Below, one piece after another: positions 30,653 to 38,029 of a DNA stretch of 64,000 bases. Below the pieces are notes generated by a model. That model was not told where the DNA came from. It did not search any database and saw only the letters and a program-made list of their open reading frames with translations. Position 1 is the stretch's first letter; each line of letters begins with the position of its first letter. Source of the stretch: CAZKNJ01 sp964554185 (lineage in GTDB: Bacteria; 4484-113); contig CAZKNJ010000002.1 in NCBI GenBank assembly GCA_964554185.1, positions 20,272 to 84,271 of the forward strand. The letters run 5' to 3'. The position numbers and the translations under genes were made by a program.

Positions 30653-31584
30653 TTGCCATCTCCTTCGCCGGTGGTTGTCGTTTGTTTGGTGCTGCTCGCC
30701 AGATGAATCTGCACAACGTCCCAGAGCTTCCGCAGGTCTACGGAAGCTCCCTCCTCAGTATACTCCACTACGCTCTGCCGATGGATCATCGCCTGGGTGA
30801 ATACTGGATCGTAGCGAACCCGCGCTCCTATCTCCATCCCGCCCTCGCGTGCAATCCCCTCTATCCTCCCGGCGATATCCTCGTTCAGGTCATACTTATT
30901 TACGGATACCATTGTGGGTATCCCGAAATGCTTGGTGAGCTCGCCAATTCGTTGCAGGTCGTGCAAACCCGAAAGTGTCGGTTCAGTGATGATAAGGGCT
31001 AGCTTCGCTCCGGTGAGCGAGGCAATCACCGGACAGCCGATTCCGGGGGAGCCGTCAACGATGATGGTCTCGCAACCGTTGGACGCAGCAACCTCCCGCG
31101 ACTTCTCGCGAACCAGGCTCACGAGCTTACCCGAATTCTCCTCGGCGATACCCATCCGCGCGTGCACCATCGGCCCGTGCCGCGTCTTAGAGATAAACCA
31201 CTGGCCGTTGACGGTTTCCTGCATTTTGATGGCATCCTCAGGGCAGAACCGGGCGCAAACGCCGCATCCTTCACACGCAACAGCCTCGATTTCGTATGGT
31301 GCAGGCATGCCTTGCCGATTAAAGCCGCCGTTGTGCGGCGCACCAAAGCGGCAGAGCTCCTCGCAAATTCCGCACACCGTGCAATTCTCAGGATCAATCA
31401 CCGCAGTGCTGCCGCCAATAAACTCGTGGGTTTCCTGGACTTGCGGATCCAGCAGCAGGTGCAGATTGGCAGCGTCAACGTCGCAGTCGGCGAGCGCAGT
31501 ATTCCCCGCCAAAGCCGCAAATGCAGCAACCACGCTCGTCTTGCCGGTTCCGCCCTTGCCGCTGATTACTACGAGTTCTTTCAC
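30649..31584 (-). CDS. Mrp/MinD-type P-loop ATPase with inserted ferredoxin domain (copy 2)
   Basis: A 311-residue ATPase starting with the deviant Walker A ISGKGGTGKTSVVAAF. Between the P-loop and the next strand lies a ferredoxin insertion (about 60-120) with CTVCGICEELCRFGAPHNGG and ACEGCGVCARFCPEDAIKMQ, two 4Fe-4S clusters. DGSPGIGCPVIASLTGAKLA is the switch region. Such proteins resemble Fe-S carriers of the Mrp family. GTG start at 31584, overlapping the upstream copy by GTGA. Paralogous to the next gene upstream; the pair is typical of NifX/DUF5320 clusters. Confidence 0.88.
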   Translation of the reverse strand: MKELVVISGKGGTGKTSVVAAFAALAGNTALADCDVDAANLHLLLDPQVQETHEFIGGSTAVIDPENCTVCGICEELCRFGAPHNGGFNRQGMPAPYEIEAVACEGCGVCARFCPEDAIKMQETVNGQWFISKTRHGPMVHARMGIAEENSGKLVSLVREKSREVAASNGCETIIVDGSPGIGCPVIASLTGAKLALIITEPTLSGLHDLQRIGELTKHFGIPTMVSVNKYDLNEDIAGRIEGIAREGGMEIGARVRYDPVFTQAMIHRQSVVEYTEEGASVDLRKLWDVVQIHLASSTKQTTTTGEGDGK

Positions 31585-32426
31585 TCCTTCAGCTCCCGGC
31601 TGATGAACTCGTGTAATTTCATCAGGCCTTCACCGTATCCCTGCACGGATTCGGCGATAAGCTCACCGCGCGAGTAAGCTTCCGCAATCTCGCGGCTGTC
31701 GGGTATCTCCAGTGGTACCGGGATATCCTGCTCCGTGCAGTAGTCACCGACGCTGTCGTCGCCCGTATCGGCGCGGTTTATAACCAGCGCAAAGGGCTTT
31801 TCGAGCTCGCGCACCATCCCGACTGCCAACTCCAGGTCGTTTAAGCCAAACGGCGTGGGCTCGGTAACGAGCACGACATAATCGGCACTCCGCACGCTTT
31901 CAACCACGGGGCAGGATGTCCCTGGCGGCGCGTCCAGTATTACAGTCTTACCGGCAGGATTTCGCGTCAGCTCGCGGATAATCGGAGTCGCGCGCGCTTC
32001 TCCAACGTTGAGCACTCCGTGAGTGAACCTTACCTTGCCAGCTATCCCTTCTTCAATGATTCCGATTTCGCGCGGGATCTCGCTTATCGCGTCTTCCGGG
32101 CATACTAGCGCGCAGCCTCCGCAGCCGTTGCACAATGCGGGGAAGGTTAGCACCTTCTTCTTTACCACCACAATCGCTCCGTACTGGCACATGTCCCCGC
32201 ACTCCCCGCATCCGGTACAGAGAGCGGCATCTACTTCGGGCGTGGGAATCGAGACAGGGCGCGAGCCCTCTAGCTGGGGCTTGAGGAAGATGTGCGCGTT
32301 TGGCTCCTCCACATCGCAGTCAACCAAGTGCACCGCCTCGCCCTGCTGGGCAAGCACGTATGCTAGGTTAACCGCGATGGTGGTCTTGCCGGTTCCGCCT
32401 TTCCCGCTGGCGATGGTGATGCGTAT
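31581..32426 (-). CDS. Mrp/MinD-type P-loop ATPase with inserted ferredoxin domain (copy 1)
   Basis: A 281-residue paralogue: TIASGKGGTGKTTIAVNLAY (P-loop), CTGCGECGDMCQYGAIVVVK and CNGCGGCALVCPEDAISEIP (two 4Fe-4S motifs), and DAPPGTSCPVVESVRSADYV. The start is unusual. CAGGAG is followed at seven bases by ATA (32426-32424), exactly where the family's initial Met belongs, and no ATG, GTG or TTG lies nearby in frame. Only low-complexity sequence overlapping the upstream gene offers other starts. It is either a true AUA start or a base error. Fourth of five genes on the minus strand by position, third in order of transcription. Confidence 0.82.
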   Translation of the reverse strand: MRITIASGKGGTGKTTIAVNLAYVLAQQGEAVHLVDCDVEEPNAHIFLKPQLEGSRPVSIPTPEVDAALCTGCGECGDMCQYGAIVVVKKKVLTFPALCNGCGGCALVCPEDAISEIPREIGIIEEGIAGKVRFTHGVLNVGEARATPIIRELTRNPAGKTVILDAPPGTSCPVVESVRSADYVVLVTEPTPFGLNDLELAVGMVRELEKPFALVINRADTGDDSVGDYCTEQDIPVPLEIPDSREIAEAYSRGELIAESVQGYGEGLMKLHEFISRELKE

Positions 32427-32442
32427 GGGCTGACTCCTGTTC

Positions 32443-32985
32443 CTACCGGCCCTGACCGCTACCGCCGCCGCGACCTCCGCCGCCGCGACCTCCACCGCGC
32501 CCATCTCGGGGACCCGTTCCTCGTCCGCGTCCGCCACCCATGCCGCGGCCCTTGCCAGTGCCCTGTCCACCGCCCATCCCTGCGCCTTGGCTGCCACCCA
32601 TTCCGCGCCCGCCGCCGGAACCCGTCATCCCGGCGTGTGGAGGTGCGCTAGGCTGCGCATTGGCAGCCGATTTCCCCTGCACGAACAGGTCAACTGCCTG
32701 GCGCACGGTTCCGCTGGCACCATCATGAACCTCTATCCCTGCGGCGGTGAGAGTTGCGTGCGCATTTGGGCCGCAGCTGCCGGTTAAAACGGCCTTCGCG
32801 CCGCTATCGCTTACAACCCTCGCAGCTTCTATCCCTGCGCCGCCACCCATAGCGGCGCTGCTGTTGGGCAGAGCGGTGAATGAGCCGTCATCCGTCTCAA
32901 CAATGATGTAGTAAGGACAGCGCCCGAAACGGGGATCAACCGGTGAATCCAGGCTGTCTCCGGTGGAAGTTACGGCAATCAGCAT
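32443..32985 (-). CDS. NifX-like protein with Gly/Arg-rich tail
   Basis: A 180-residue protein. Residues 1-110 have the NifX-type fold (MLIAVTSTGDSLDSPVDPRF, GRCPYYIIVETDDGSF, SGAKAVLTGSCGPNAHATLT). Residues 118-180 form a low-complexity run of GMGG, GGG and RG repeats that is likely disordered. Such tails occur in cluster-binding proteins of NifX/Mrp loci; its role here is unknown. AGGAGG ribosome-binding site, five bases from the DUF5320 gene, and 16 bases before the ATPase. Confidence 0.82.
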   Translation of the reverse strand: MLIAVTSTGDSLDSPVDPRFGRCPYYIIVETDDGSFTALPNSSAAMGGGAGIEAARVVSDSGAKAVLTGSCGPNAHATLTAAGIEVHDGASGTVRQAVDLFVQGKSAANAQPSAPPHAGMTGSGGGRGMGGSQGAGMGGGQGTGKGRGMGGGRGRGTGPRDGRGGGRGGGGRGGGSGQGR

Positions 32986-32990
32986 GAGTA

Positions 32991-33338
32991 TCAGTCCTCC
33001 TTCTGCAGTTCTTCGATACGTTGGCGAATGGCGTCAAGCTGGCCTCCGAAGTAATCCGCCTGGCGCTTGAGCGCTTCCAGTTCTCCCTCGCGGTTCGCCA
33101 TAACCGGCGCCGGAGGGACCGGAGGAACAGCCCCCGCTCGCTGCCAGCCGAACAGGCCGGTAGCGTAGAACATATTGCGATGGCCGCGACCTCCTCCCCG
33201 GCCTCCGCCACCGCCGAATCCCATTCCGCGACCGGGCGCGTTTGCGTATCCGGGAACATCGGCGCCCGTGCAATATCCCATTCTTCGTCCGGTCATCGGG
33301 CCCGCGCCCATCGGACCGGTTCTATCGCCGCGTGGCAT
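32991..33338 (-). CDS. DUF5320 domain protein
   Basis: A 115-residue protein with the typical DUF5320 start MPRGDRTGPMGAGPMTGRRM then GYCTGADVPGY. A Gly-rich middle follows, and the C-terminal helix REGELEALKRQADYFGGQLD is a predicted coiled coil. DUF5320 proteins occur next to NifX/Mrp genes in anaerobes. The first Cys and the two late segments may bind iron-sulfur or metal. ATG 33338 has AAGGAGG nine bases upstream; an in-frame extension upstream was rejected. First gene of the five-gene operon. Confidence 0.85.
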   Translation of the reverse strand: MPRGDRTGPMGAGPMTGRRMGYCTGADVPGYANAPGRGMGFGGGGGRGGGRGHRNMFYATGLFGWQRAGAVPPVPPAPVMANREGELEALKRQADYFGGQLDAIRQRIEELQKED

Positions 33339-33365
33339 AGTCAAACCTCCTTGCGGGTAATACGA

Positions 33366-33379
33366 CTCACAAACGTGAG
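33366..33379. repeat. Small inverted repeat in the operon leader
   Basis: CTCAC-AAAC-GTGAG, a perfect 5-bp inverted repeat between the operator candidate and the DUF5320 ribosome-binding site. Possible second regulatory half-site or leader hairpin. Confidence 0.3.
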
Positions 33380-33384
33380 CAGTG

Positions 33385-33407
33385 ATATTGAGACCCAATC
33401 TCAATAT
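33385..33407. promoter_or_regulatory. Operator candidate for the NifX/Mrp operon
   Basis: A perfect palindrome with 9-bp arms, ATATTGAGA-N5-TCTCAATAT, 47 bases before the DUF5320 start. The symmetry is typical of a dimeric repressor such as an ArsR-, MarR- or Rrf2-type metal or redox sensor. AT-rich sequence around it could carry the promoter. No regulator gene is adjacent. The remaining intergenic sequence to 33534 contains no recognisable gene. Confidence 0.55.
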
Positions 33408-33534
33408 ACTATACTACGCTAAGGGACGATGCGCAAGCTCATCTTGGTGAAACGTCTTGTGTGTATAAAGACTGCGCTCTACCGTTGACCGCAGCCCGCT
33501 GGCGCAGCACGCGCCGGTTCGATTATCCCTTGGT

Positions 33535-35010
33535 CTAGTTCAGCGTCCGCGCCAGCTCCACCAGTGTGCGCACCATCACGCCGGTGCCGCCCGCCCCCAG
33601 GAAGTAGCGCTTGCGCTTGTCGGTCTCAAAGGTGCCGGCGATATCCAGGTGCGCCCACTTCACCCCGTCGTTGATGAACCGCTGGAGGAACAGCCCCGCG
33701 GTGCTGGCGCCCGCCAGTGCGCCGCCGACGTTCTTGATGTCCGCGACTGTGGAAAGCAGCATCTCCTTGTACTCCACCGGCAGCGGCAGCTCCCACATCT
33801 TCTCGCCGCTGCGCGCACCGGCGCTGATAAGGCTCTGCACCAGCTTCGCGTCGTTGCCCATCACGCCGGTGATGTCCATTCCCAGGGCGCGCACACAGGC
33901 GCCCGTGAGCGTGGCGATATCAATCACCGTCTTCGCCTTGAACTTCTCCTGCGCCCAGATGAGTCCGTCCGCCAGTATCAGCCGGCCTTCCGCGTCGGTG
34001 GAGTGAATCTCCACTGTCACGCCGTTGCGGTAGCGCAGTACGTCGCCCGGCAGGTAGGCCTTCGCGTCCGGGCGGTTCTCCGCCGCGGGCACGATGCCCA
34101 CGATGTTCTTCTTCACGCCCAGCGCCGCGAGCGCCTGCATCACGCCGATGACCGCCGCCGCGCCCGCCATGTCGCCCTTCATCTCCCACATCTTGTCCCA
34201 GGGCTTGAGCGAGATGCCGCCGGTGTCAAAAGTGACGCCTTTGCCCACCAGCGCGAGGTCAATCGCCGCGCCTTTGCCGCCGGAGTGCTTCAGCGCAAAC
34301 ATCACCGGCGGATTGGCGCTGCCCGCGCCGACGTTAAGTATGCCGGTGAATTTCTCCCTTTCCAGGTCAGCCTTGCGCAGCAGCGTGAACTGCAGCTTAT
34401 GCTTCGCCGCCACCTTCTTCGCGGCAGCCGCGATTCTCTCCGGGGGCAGCTCCGAGCCGGTGATATTCACCAGCGTGCGTGCGTCGTTCGCCGCCTCTAC
34501 CACCGCCTGGCGCTCCTTCACTGTCCGCCGCACCGCTGCCACCGTGTCTTTGGGCACCAGCAGCTCCACCTGCATCTCGGCGAACTGGTAGCGCGATTTG
34601 CGGTACTCGGTGAATTCATACAACCCGAAAACCGCCGCGTCCACGATTTGCGCTGCCAGCCCCGCGCCTGCCTTGGTCTCCAGTACGAACGCGACCTTGC
34701 GCAGGTTGCGGTTGCGCGCATAGTCCAGCGCCTTCGCCGCCGCCGTCCGCACCTGGTCTTCCGGTTCCTGGAAGGCTTCCAGCGGAAGCGCCAAAAACGC
34801 CACCGTGCCGAATTTCACACCCTCGCCGGCGGTGTACATGTGGTCCAGCAGCTTCTTGTCCTCGGCGGCCTTGAGCCACTTCTCCGCCTCCGGCCGCAGC
34901 CGGCAGCGCTTCGTAACTGCGTATTCCAGTTTCTCGTCCAGCAGCACGGCGAGTAAGTCGCCGCGCGCAACGTCCAGGTCAGCCGCGCTGACCGTGAATC
35001 TCACCTTCAT
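33535..35010 (-). CDS. pepA: Cytosol leucyl aminopeptidase PepA
   Basis: M17 aminopeptidase of 491 residues that releases N-terminal residues from peptides. The N-terminal domain (about 1-170) precedes the catalytic domain with ALVGKGVTFDTGGISLKPWD (metal-binding Lys and Asp), AAENRPDAKAYLPGDVLRYR, the signature STDAEGRLILADGLIW (NTDAEGRL in most members) and ATLTGACVRALGMDITGVMG. The N-to-S change in the signature's first residue is tolerated in the family. The start was the only good one, with GGAGG upstream. Downstream of a small lipoprotein gene on the same strand. Confidence 0.93.
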   Translation of the reverse strand: MKVRFTVSAADLDVARGDLLAVLLDEKLEYAVTKRCRLRPEAEKWLKAAEDKKLLDHMYTAGEGVKFGTVAFLALPLEAFQEPEDQVRTAAAKALDYARNRNLRKVAFVLETKAGAGLAAQIVDAAVFGLYEFTEYRKSRYQFAEMQVELLVPKDTVAAVRRTVKERQAVVEAANDARTLVNITGSELPPERIAAAAKKVAAKHKLQFTLLRKADLEREKFTGILNVGAGSANPPVMFALKHSGGKGAAIDLALVGKGVTFDTGGISLKPWDKMWEMKGDMAGAAAVIGVMQALAALGVKKNIVGIVPAAENRPDAKAYLPGDVLRYRNGVTVEIHSTDAEGRLILADGLIWAQEKFKAKTVIDIATLTGACVRALGMDITGVMGNDAKLVQSLISAGARSGEKMWELPLPVEYKEMLLSTVADIKNVGGALAGASTAGLFLQRFINDGVKWAHLDIAGTFETDKRKRYFLGAGGTGVMVRTLVELARTLN

Positions 35011-35048
35011 GCCGTCCTCCCGGTTTGGAGTTAGTTCCGGTAGCCGCC

Positions 35049-35228
35049 TTAGTCGCCGCCGTCGTCAAGGTCGGAAAGCGCATCGTCGGTCGCGGTGCCG
35101 CGGTTCATCTGCTCGGCCACGCCGGTCGCCTTATCCGCGCCCTCTTCCGCCTTCTTGCACGATGGCACGAACACGAACACGAACATCATCAGCAGCCCGA
35201 TAAGCAGGTAGCCAATTAACCTTCTCAT
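35049..35228 (-). CDS. Small predicted lipoprotein (59 residues)
   Basis: MRRLIGYLLIGLLMMFVFVF then VPSC: a positively charged N-terminus, a hydrophobic stretch and a lipobox-like site with Cys24. The mature part is about 36 residues, acidic (ATDDALSDLDDGGD at the end). ATG 35228 has GGGAGGA eight bases upstream, favoured over a start six codons earlier. Function unknown; 38 bases upstream of pepA. Confidence 0.6.
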   Translation of the reverse strand: MRRLIGYLLIGLLMMFVFVFVPSCKKAEEGADKATGVAEQMNRGTATDDALSDLDDGGD

Positions 35229-35242
35229 TTGGTCCTCCCACT

Positions 35243-36601
35243 TCAAATTGCGTATTCCTCCAGCTTGTCCTGGAGGTAGCGCCGGAGCGCGGCTATTTCC
35301 ACCCGCTCCTGCACCAGTGTATCACGGTCGCGCACCGTCACCTTCTTGTCTTCCAGCGAGTCGAAGTCGAAGGTGACGCACCAGGGAGTGCCCGCCTCGT
35401 CCTGGCGGCGGTAACGCTTGCCGATGCTGCCGGTGTCGTCGTAATCCGCGTTCATCCAGCGCGCCAGCTCCTCGTAGATGCGCTTGGCCTCTTCGCCAAT
35501 CTTGCGCCGCAGCGGCAGCACCGCCGCTTTCACCGGCGCCAGCAGCGGGCTGAAGCGCAGCACCACGCGCGCTTCTTCTTCCTCGCGGCCGCCCTCGCGG
35601 GCTTCCACGCCAGTTGGCGCCACATCCACCGAGTAAGCGTCGCACAGCACCGCCAGCATGATGCGGTCCAGGCCCGCGCTGGTTTCAATCACGTAGGGCA
35701 GGTAGCGCTCCTGCGTCTGGTCGTCGAAGTACTCCATCTTCTTGCCGGAGAACTCCGCGTGCTGTTTAAGGTCGAAGTCTGTGCGGTTATGGACGCCCTC
35801 GCACTCCATCCAGCCGAACGGGAAGTTGTATTCAACATCGGTGGCCGCGGCAGCGTAGTGCGCCAGCTCGTCGGCGCGGTGCTCGCGGAAGCGCAGGTTC
35901 TCTTCGCGCAGGCCGATCTTCGCGTACCACTCCCGCCGGTAGCCCCGCCAGTGGTCAAACCACTGCGGCGCCTCGTCGGGCTTGCAGAAAAACTCCAATT
36001 CCATCTGGCTGAACTCGCGCGACCGCGCGGTGAAGTTGCGCGGGTTGATCTCGTTGCGGAAAGCCTTGCCGACCTGGGCAATACCGAAGGGCACGCGCAT
36101 CCGCGCGCTGACGCGGATGAGGTCGAAGTCGGTGAAGATGGGCTGGCAGGTCTCCGGCCGCAAATAGGCCGCGTTGGCCTCGGTCTCCGCCGCGCCCACG
36201 AAGGTCTTCATCATCAGGTGGAACCGCCGCGCCTCGGTGAGCTGCGCCGCGCCGCAGGCGGGGCACTTGTCCCCCTCCAGCTCGTCGGCCTTGAAGCGCT
36301 TCTTGCACTGCTTACAGTCCACCATCTCGTCTGAGAAGTGCGCCAGGTGCCCGCTGGCCTCCCACACCCGCGGATGGGTGATGATGGCGCTGTCCAGCCC
36401 CACCACGTCCGCGCGGCGCTGCACTGTGTGCCGCCACCAGGCGTCGTGCAAGTTGCGCCGCAGCTCCACCCCCAGCGGCCCGTAGTCCCAGAAGCCGGAG
36501 ATGCCGCTGTAGATTTCGCTACTGGGGTAGATGAAGCCGCGCCGCTTGGTCAGCGACACGATCTTGTCCATCACCTCGTTTGATTGGGTGCTTTCCGGCA
36601 T
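35243..36601 (-). CDS. glyS: Glycyl-tRNA synthetase, homodimeric type
   Basis: Charges tRNA-Gly. A class II enzyme of the alpha-2 type with RRGFIYPSSEIYSGISGFWD, YGPLGVELRRNLHDAWW, a zinc-like insertion (DCKQCKKRFKADE... DKCPACG), LRPETCQPIFTDFDLIRVSA and GIAQVGKAFRNEINPRNFTA. The anticodon-binding domain follows. The length, 452 residues, is normal. The ATG at 36601 lies 13 bases after a TATAAT on the minus strand; ATG 36571 (MDKIVSLTKRRGF) is close to the family consensus start and is a good alternative. The upstream ATG at 36661 would lie before the promoter and was rejected. Confidence 0.93.
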   Translation of the reverse strand: MPESTQSNEVMDKIVSLTKRRGFIYPSSEIYSGISGFWDYGPLGVELRRNLHDAWWRHTVQRRADVVGLDSAIITHPRVWEASGHLAHFSDEMVDCKQCKKRFKADELEGDKCPACGAAQLTEARRFHLMMKTFVGAAETEANAAYLRPETCQPIFTDFDLIRVSARMRVPFGIAQVGKAFRNEINPRNFTARSREFSQMELEFFCKPDEAPQWFDHWRGYRREWYAKIGLREENLRFREHRADELAHYAAAATDVEYNFPFGWMECEGVHNRTDFDLKQHAEFSGKKMEYFDDQTQERYLPYVIETSAGLDRIMLAVLCDAYSVDVAPTGVEAREGGREEEEARVVLRFSPLLAPVKAAVLPLRRKIGEEAKRIYEELARWMNADYDDTGSIGKRYRRQDEAGTPWCVTFDFDSLEDKKVTVRDRDTLVQERVEIAALRRYLQDKLEEYAI

Positions 36602-36614
36602 ATCGCGCGTGGGA

Positions 36615-36620
36615 ATTATA
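36615..36620 (-). promoter_or_regulatory. -10 box for glyS
   Basis: TATAAT on the minus strand, 13 bases before the chosen ATG. It argues against the longer form of the gene that begins at 36661. Confidence 0.45.
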
Positions 36621-36714
36621 TCATTGGGGATGGCCACCTTCTTGCCATTGTTGAACGGCAACGTATGGAGTAGAAGTAATTCCGCTACGGTGATATTATT
36701 GCGATGGGAAATCC

Positions 36715-37176
36715 ATGACTGAAGTAAACCTCACTCAAGCCGACGCAGACCAGCTTCTACACATGCCTAAGGAGCGTGTTGATGACACTCAGTGGAGTTT
36801 CTCTGCTCTGGGCAGCAAAACAACGATACCACTCATAAGCCCGAGCAGCAGAGAGGAGTTCCTTCTCGACCTTTGGCAAGGTGGTATTCAGCTGAGCAAG
36901 TATAAGTATCAGAATCGCGCCCGCAAAGTAGTAATATTGGCTCGGCTCGATATTGGCGGTGCTCCACATCAGAATCCAGACGGGGAGGTTGTACAGTGTC
37001 CGCACCTGCATTTGTACAGGGAGAACGATGCTGATCACTGGGCTTACCCACTGGACTCGAGACTCCTAGAGCAGAGATTCGACTGTGACTCCGATGAGTG
37101 GAAACTTCTTGAGGACTTCATGCGGTTCTGTAATATAACAAGGCCTCCAATAATCACGAGGTTAATGCCATCATGA
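36715..37176 (+). CDS. Hypothetical protein resembling DUF6978, accessory pair gene 1
   Basis: A 153-residue protein (MTEVNLTQADADQLLHMPKE). Visible motifs are FLLDLWQGGIQLSKYKYQNR and VVILARLDIGGAPHQNPDGE followed by CPHLHLYRENDADHW, a cluster of Cys and His. It resembles proteins annotated DUF6978 that sit next to DUF1828/1829 proteins, but I cannot confirm this by search. Codon use differs from the neighbours, with AGA, AGG and ATA codons and lower GC. Overlaps the next gene by four bases. A GGGA ribosome-binding site is present. Probably acquired; function unknown. Confidence 0.6.
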   Translation: MTEVNLTQADADQLLHMPKERVDDTQWSFSALGSKTTIPLISPSSREEFLLDLWQGGIQLSKYKYQNRARKVVILARLDIGGAPHQNPDGEVVQCPHLHLYRENDADHWAYPLDSRLLEQRFDCDSDEWKLLEDFMRFCNITRPPIITRLMPS

Positions 37177-37943
37177 GCTTAGAGGAGATAAGAACCCTTG
37201 TAGAGCAGTATTTCGCTTGGCTGAAGGACAAGACCACTCTGAAGGCCATCGATGAGAACTGGATGGAAGTGACCACTCCATTATTGGATAGACATAATGA
37301 CTTCCTTCAGATCTACATAAGGAAGGAAGGCCAACGGTTCCTTCTTTCAGATGATGGGTACGTCCTCGCCGACCTAGAACAATCAGGATGCAGCATTGAC
37401 TCTCAGAAGAGGCAGCAGCTCTTGAAAGTCACTCTAAACGGCTTCGGTGTGCGAGAAGAAAAAGGACGACTAGAAGTACTCGCCACAAGAGAGGATTTCG
37501 CACGGCGTAAGCATAACCTGCTGCAGGCGATGCTAGCAGTGAACGACCTCTTCTATGTAGCACGTCCTTACGTCACCAGCCTCTTCTATGAAGAAGTGGT
37601 TTCTTGGCTTGACCTCATGGAGGTCAGATATACTGCGAATAAGAAAGTAACTGGCAAGAGTGGCTTTGACCATATGTTCAGTTTCATCATCCCCAAGTCG
37701 AAAGCCAAGCCAGAGAGGTTCGTGCAAGCCGTTTCGAATCCGAATCGTGCTGCAGCTGAGAAGCTCATCACAGCTTGGTTCGATATCCAAGAAACTGTCG
37801 AGGACAACGCTAGGGCATTCGCAATTCTCAACGATTCAGATGACCGCATTAAGGCTGGTGTACCTGAAGCGCTGCTGAATTACGACATAAAGCCAATTCC
37901 ATGGACGATGAGAGACGAAGCGCGAGAAATGCTCACAGCGTAA
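37173..37943 (+). CDS. DUF1828/DUF1829 protein, accessory pair gene 2
   Basis: A 256-residue protein. The N-terminal DUF1828 half has WMEVTTPLLDRHNDFLQIYI, RKEGQRFLLSDDGYVLADLE and KRQQLLKVTLNGFGV; the DUF1829 half has RRKHNLLQAMLAVNDLFYVA and GKSGFDHMFSFIIPKSKAKP. These families are functionally uncharacterised and often occur in genomic islands with a small upstream partner. The LSDDGY segment and later acidic residues look conserved, but no catalytic role is established. Start overlaps the upstream stop as ATGA. AT-richer than its surroundings (about 45% G+C in a sampled 60-base line). Confidence 0.75.
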   Translation: MSLEEIRTLVEQYFAWLKDKTTLKAIDENWMEVTTPLLDRHNDFLQIYIRKEGQRFLLSDDGYVLADLEQSGCSIDSQKRQQLLKVTLNGFGVREEKGRLEVLATREDFARRKHNLLQAMLAVNDLFYVARPYVTSLFYEEVVSWLDLMEVRYTANKKVTGKSGFDHMFSFIIPKSKAKPERFVQAVSNPNRAAAEKLITAWFDIQETVEDNARAFAILNDSDDRIKAGVPEALLNYDIKPIPWTMRDEAREMLTA

Positions 37944-37988
37944 GACAATGTACTCGATGCAGTGAGTAATGCTCAGACTTAACCCCGC

Positions 37989-38018
37989 TAAACAGCATGT
38001 ACCCCCCCCCGCTATAAT
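37989..38018 (+). promoter_or_regulatory. mutS promoter with a C9 tract in its spacer
   Basis: TAAACA (37989-37994), an 18-base spacer containing nine consecutive C at 38002-38010, then TATAAT (38013-38018). The ATG at 38030 is 11 bases after the -10 box. Loss of one C would give the optimal 17-base spacing. Confidence 0.5.
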
Positions 38019-38029
38019 ACCCCCACCTG

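Noticed and set aside
33470..33535. GCGCTCTACCGTTGAC and CGGTTCGATTATCC resembling tRNA D-arm and T-arm
   Set aside because: The two elements are in opposite orientations relative to a real tRNA, and no acceptor stem is found.
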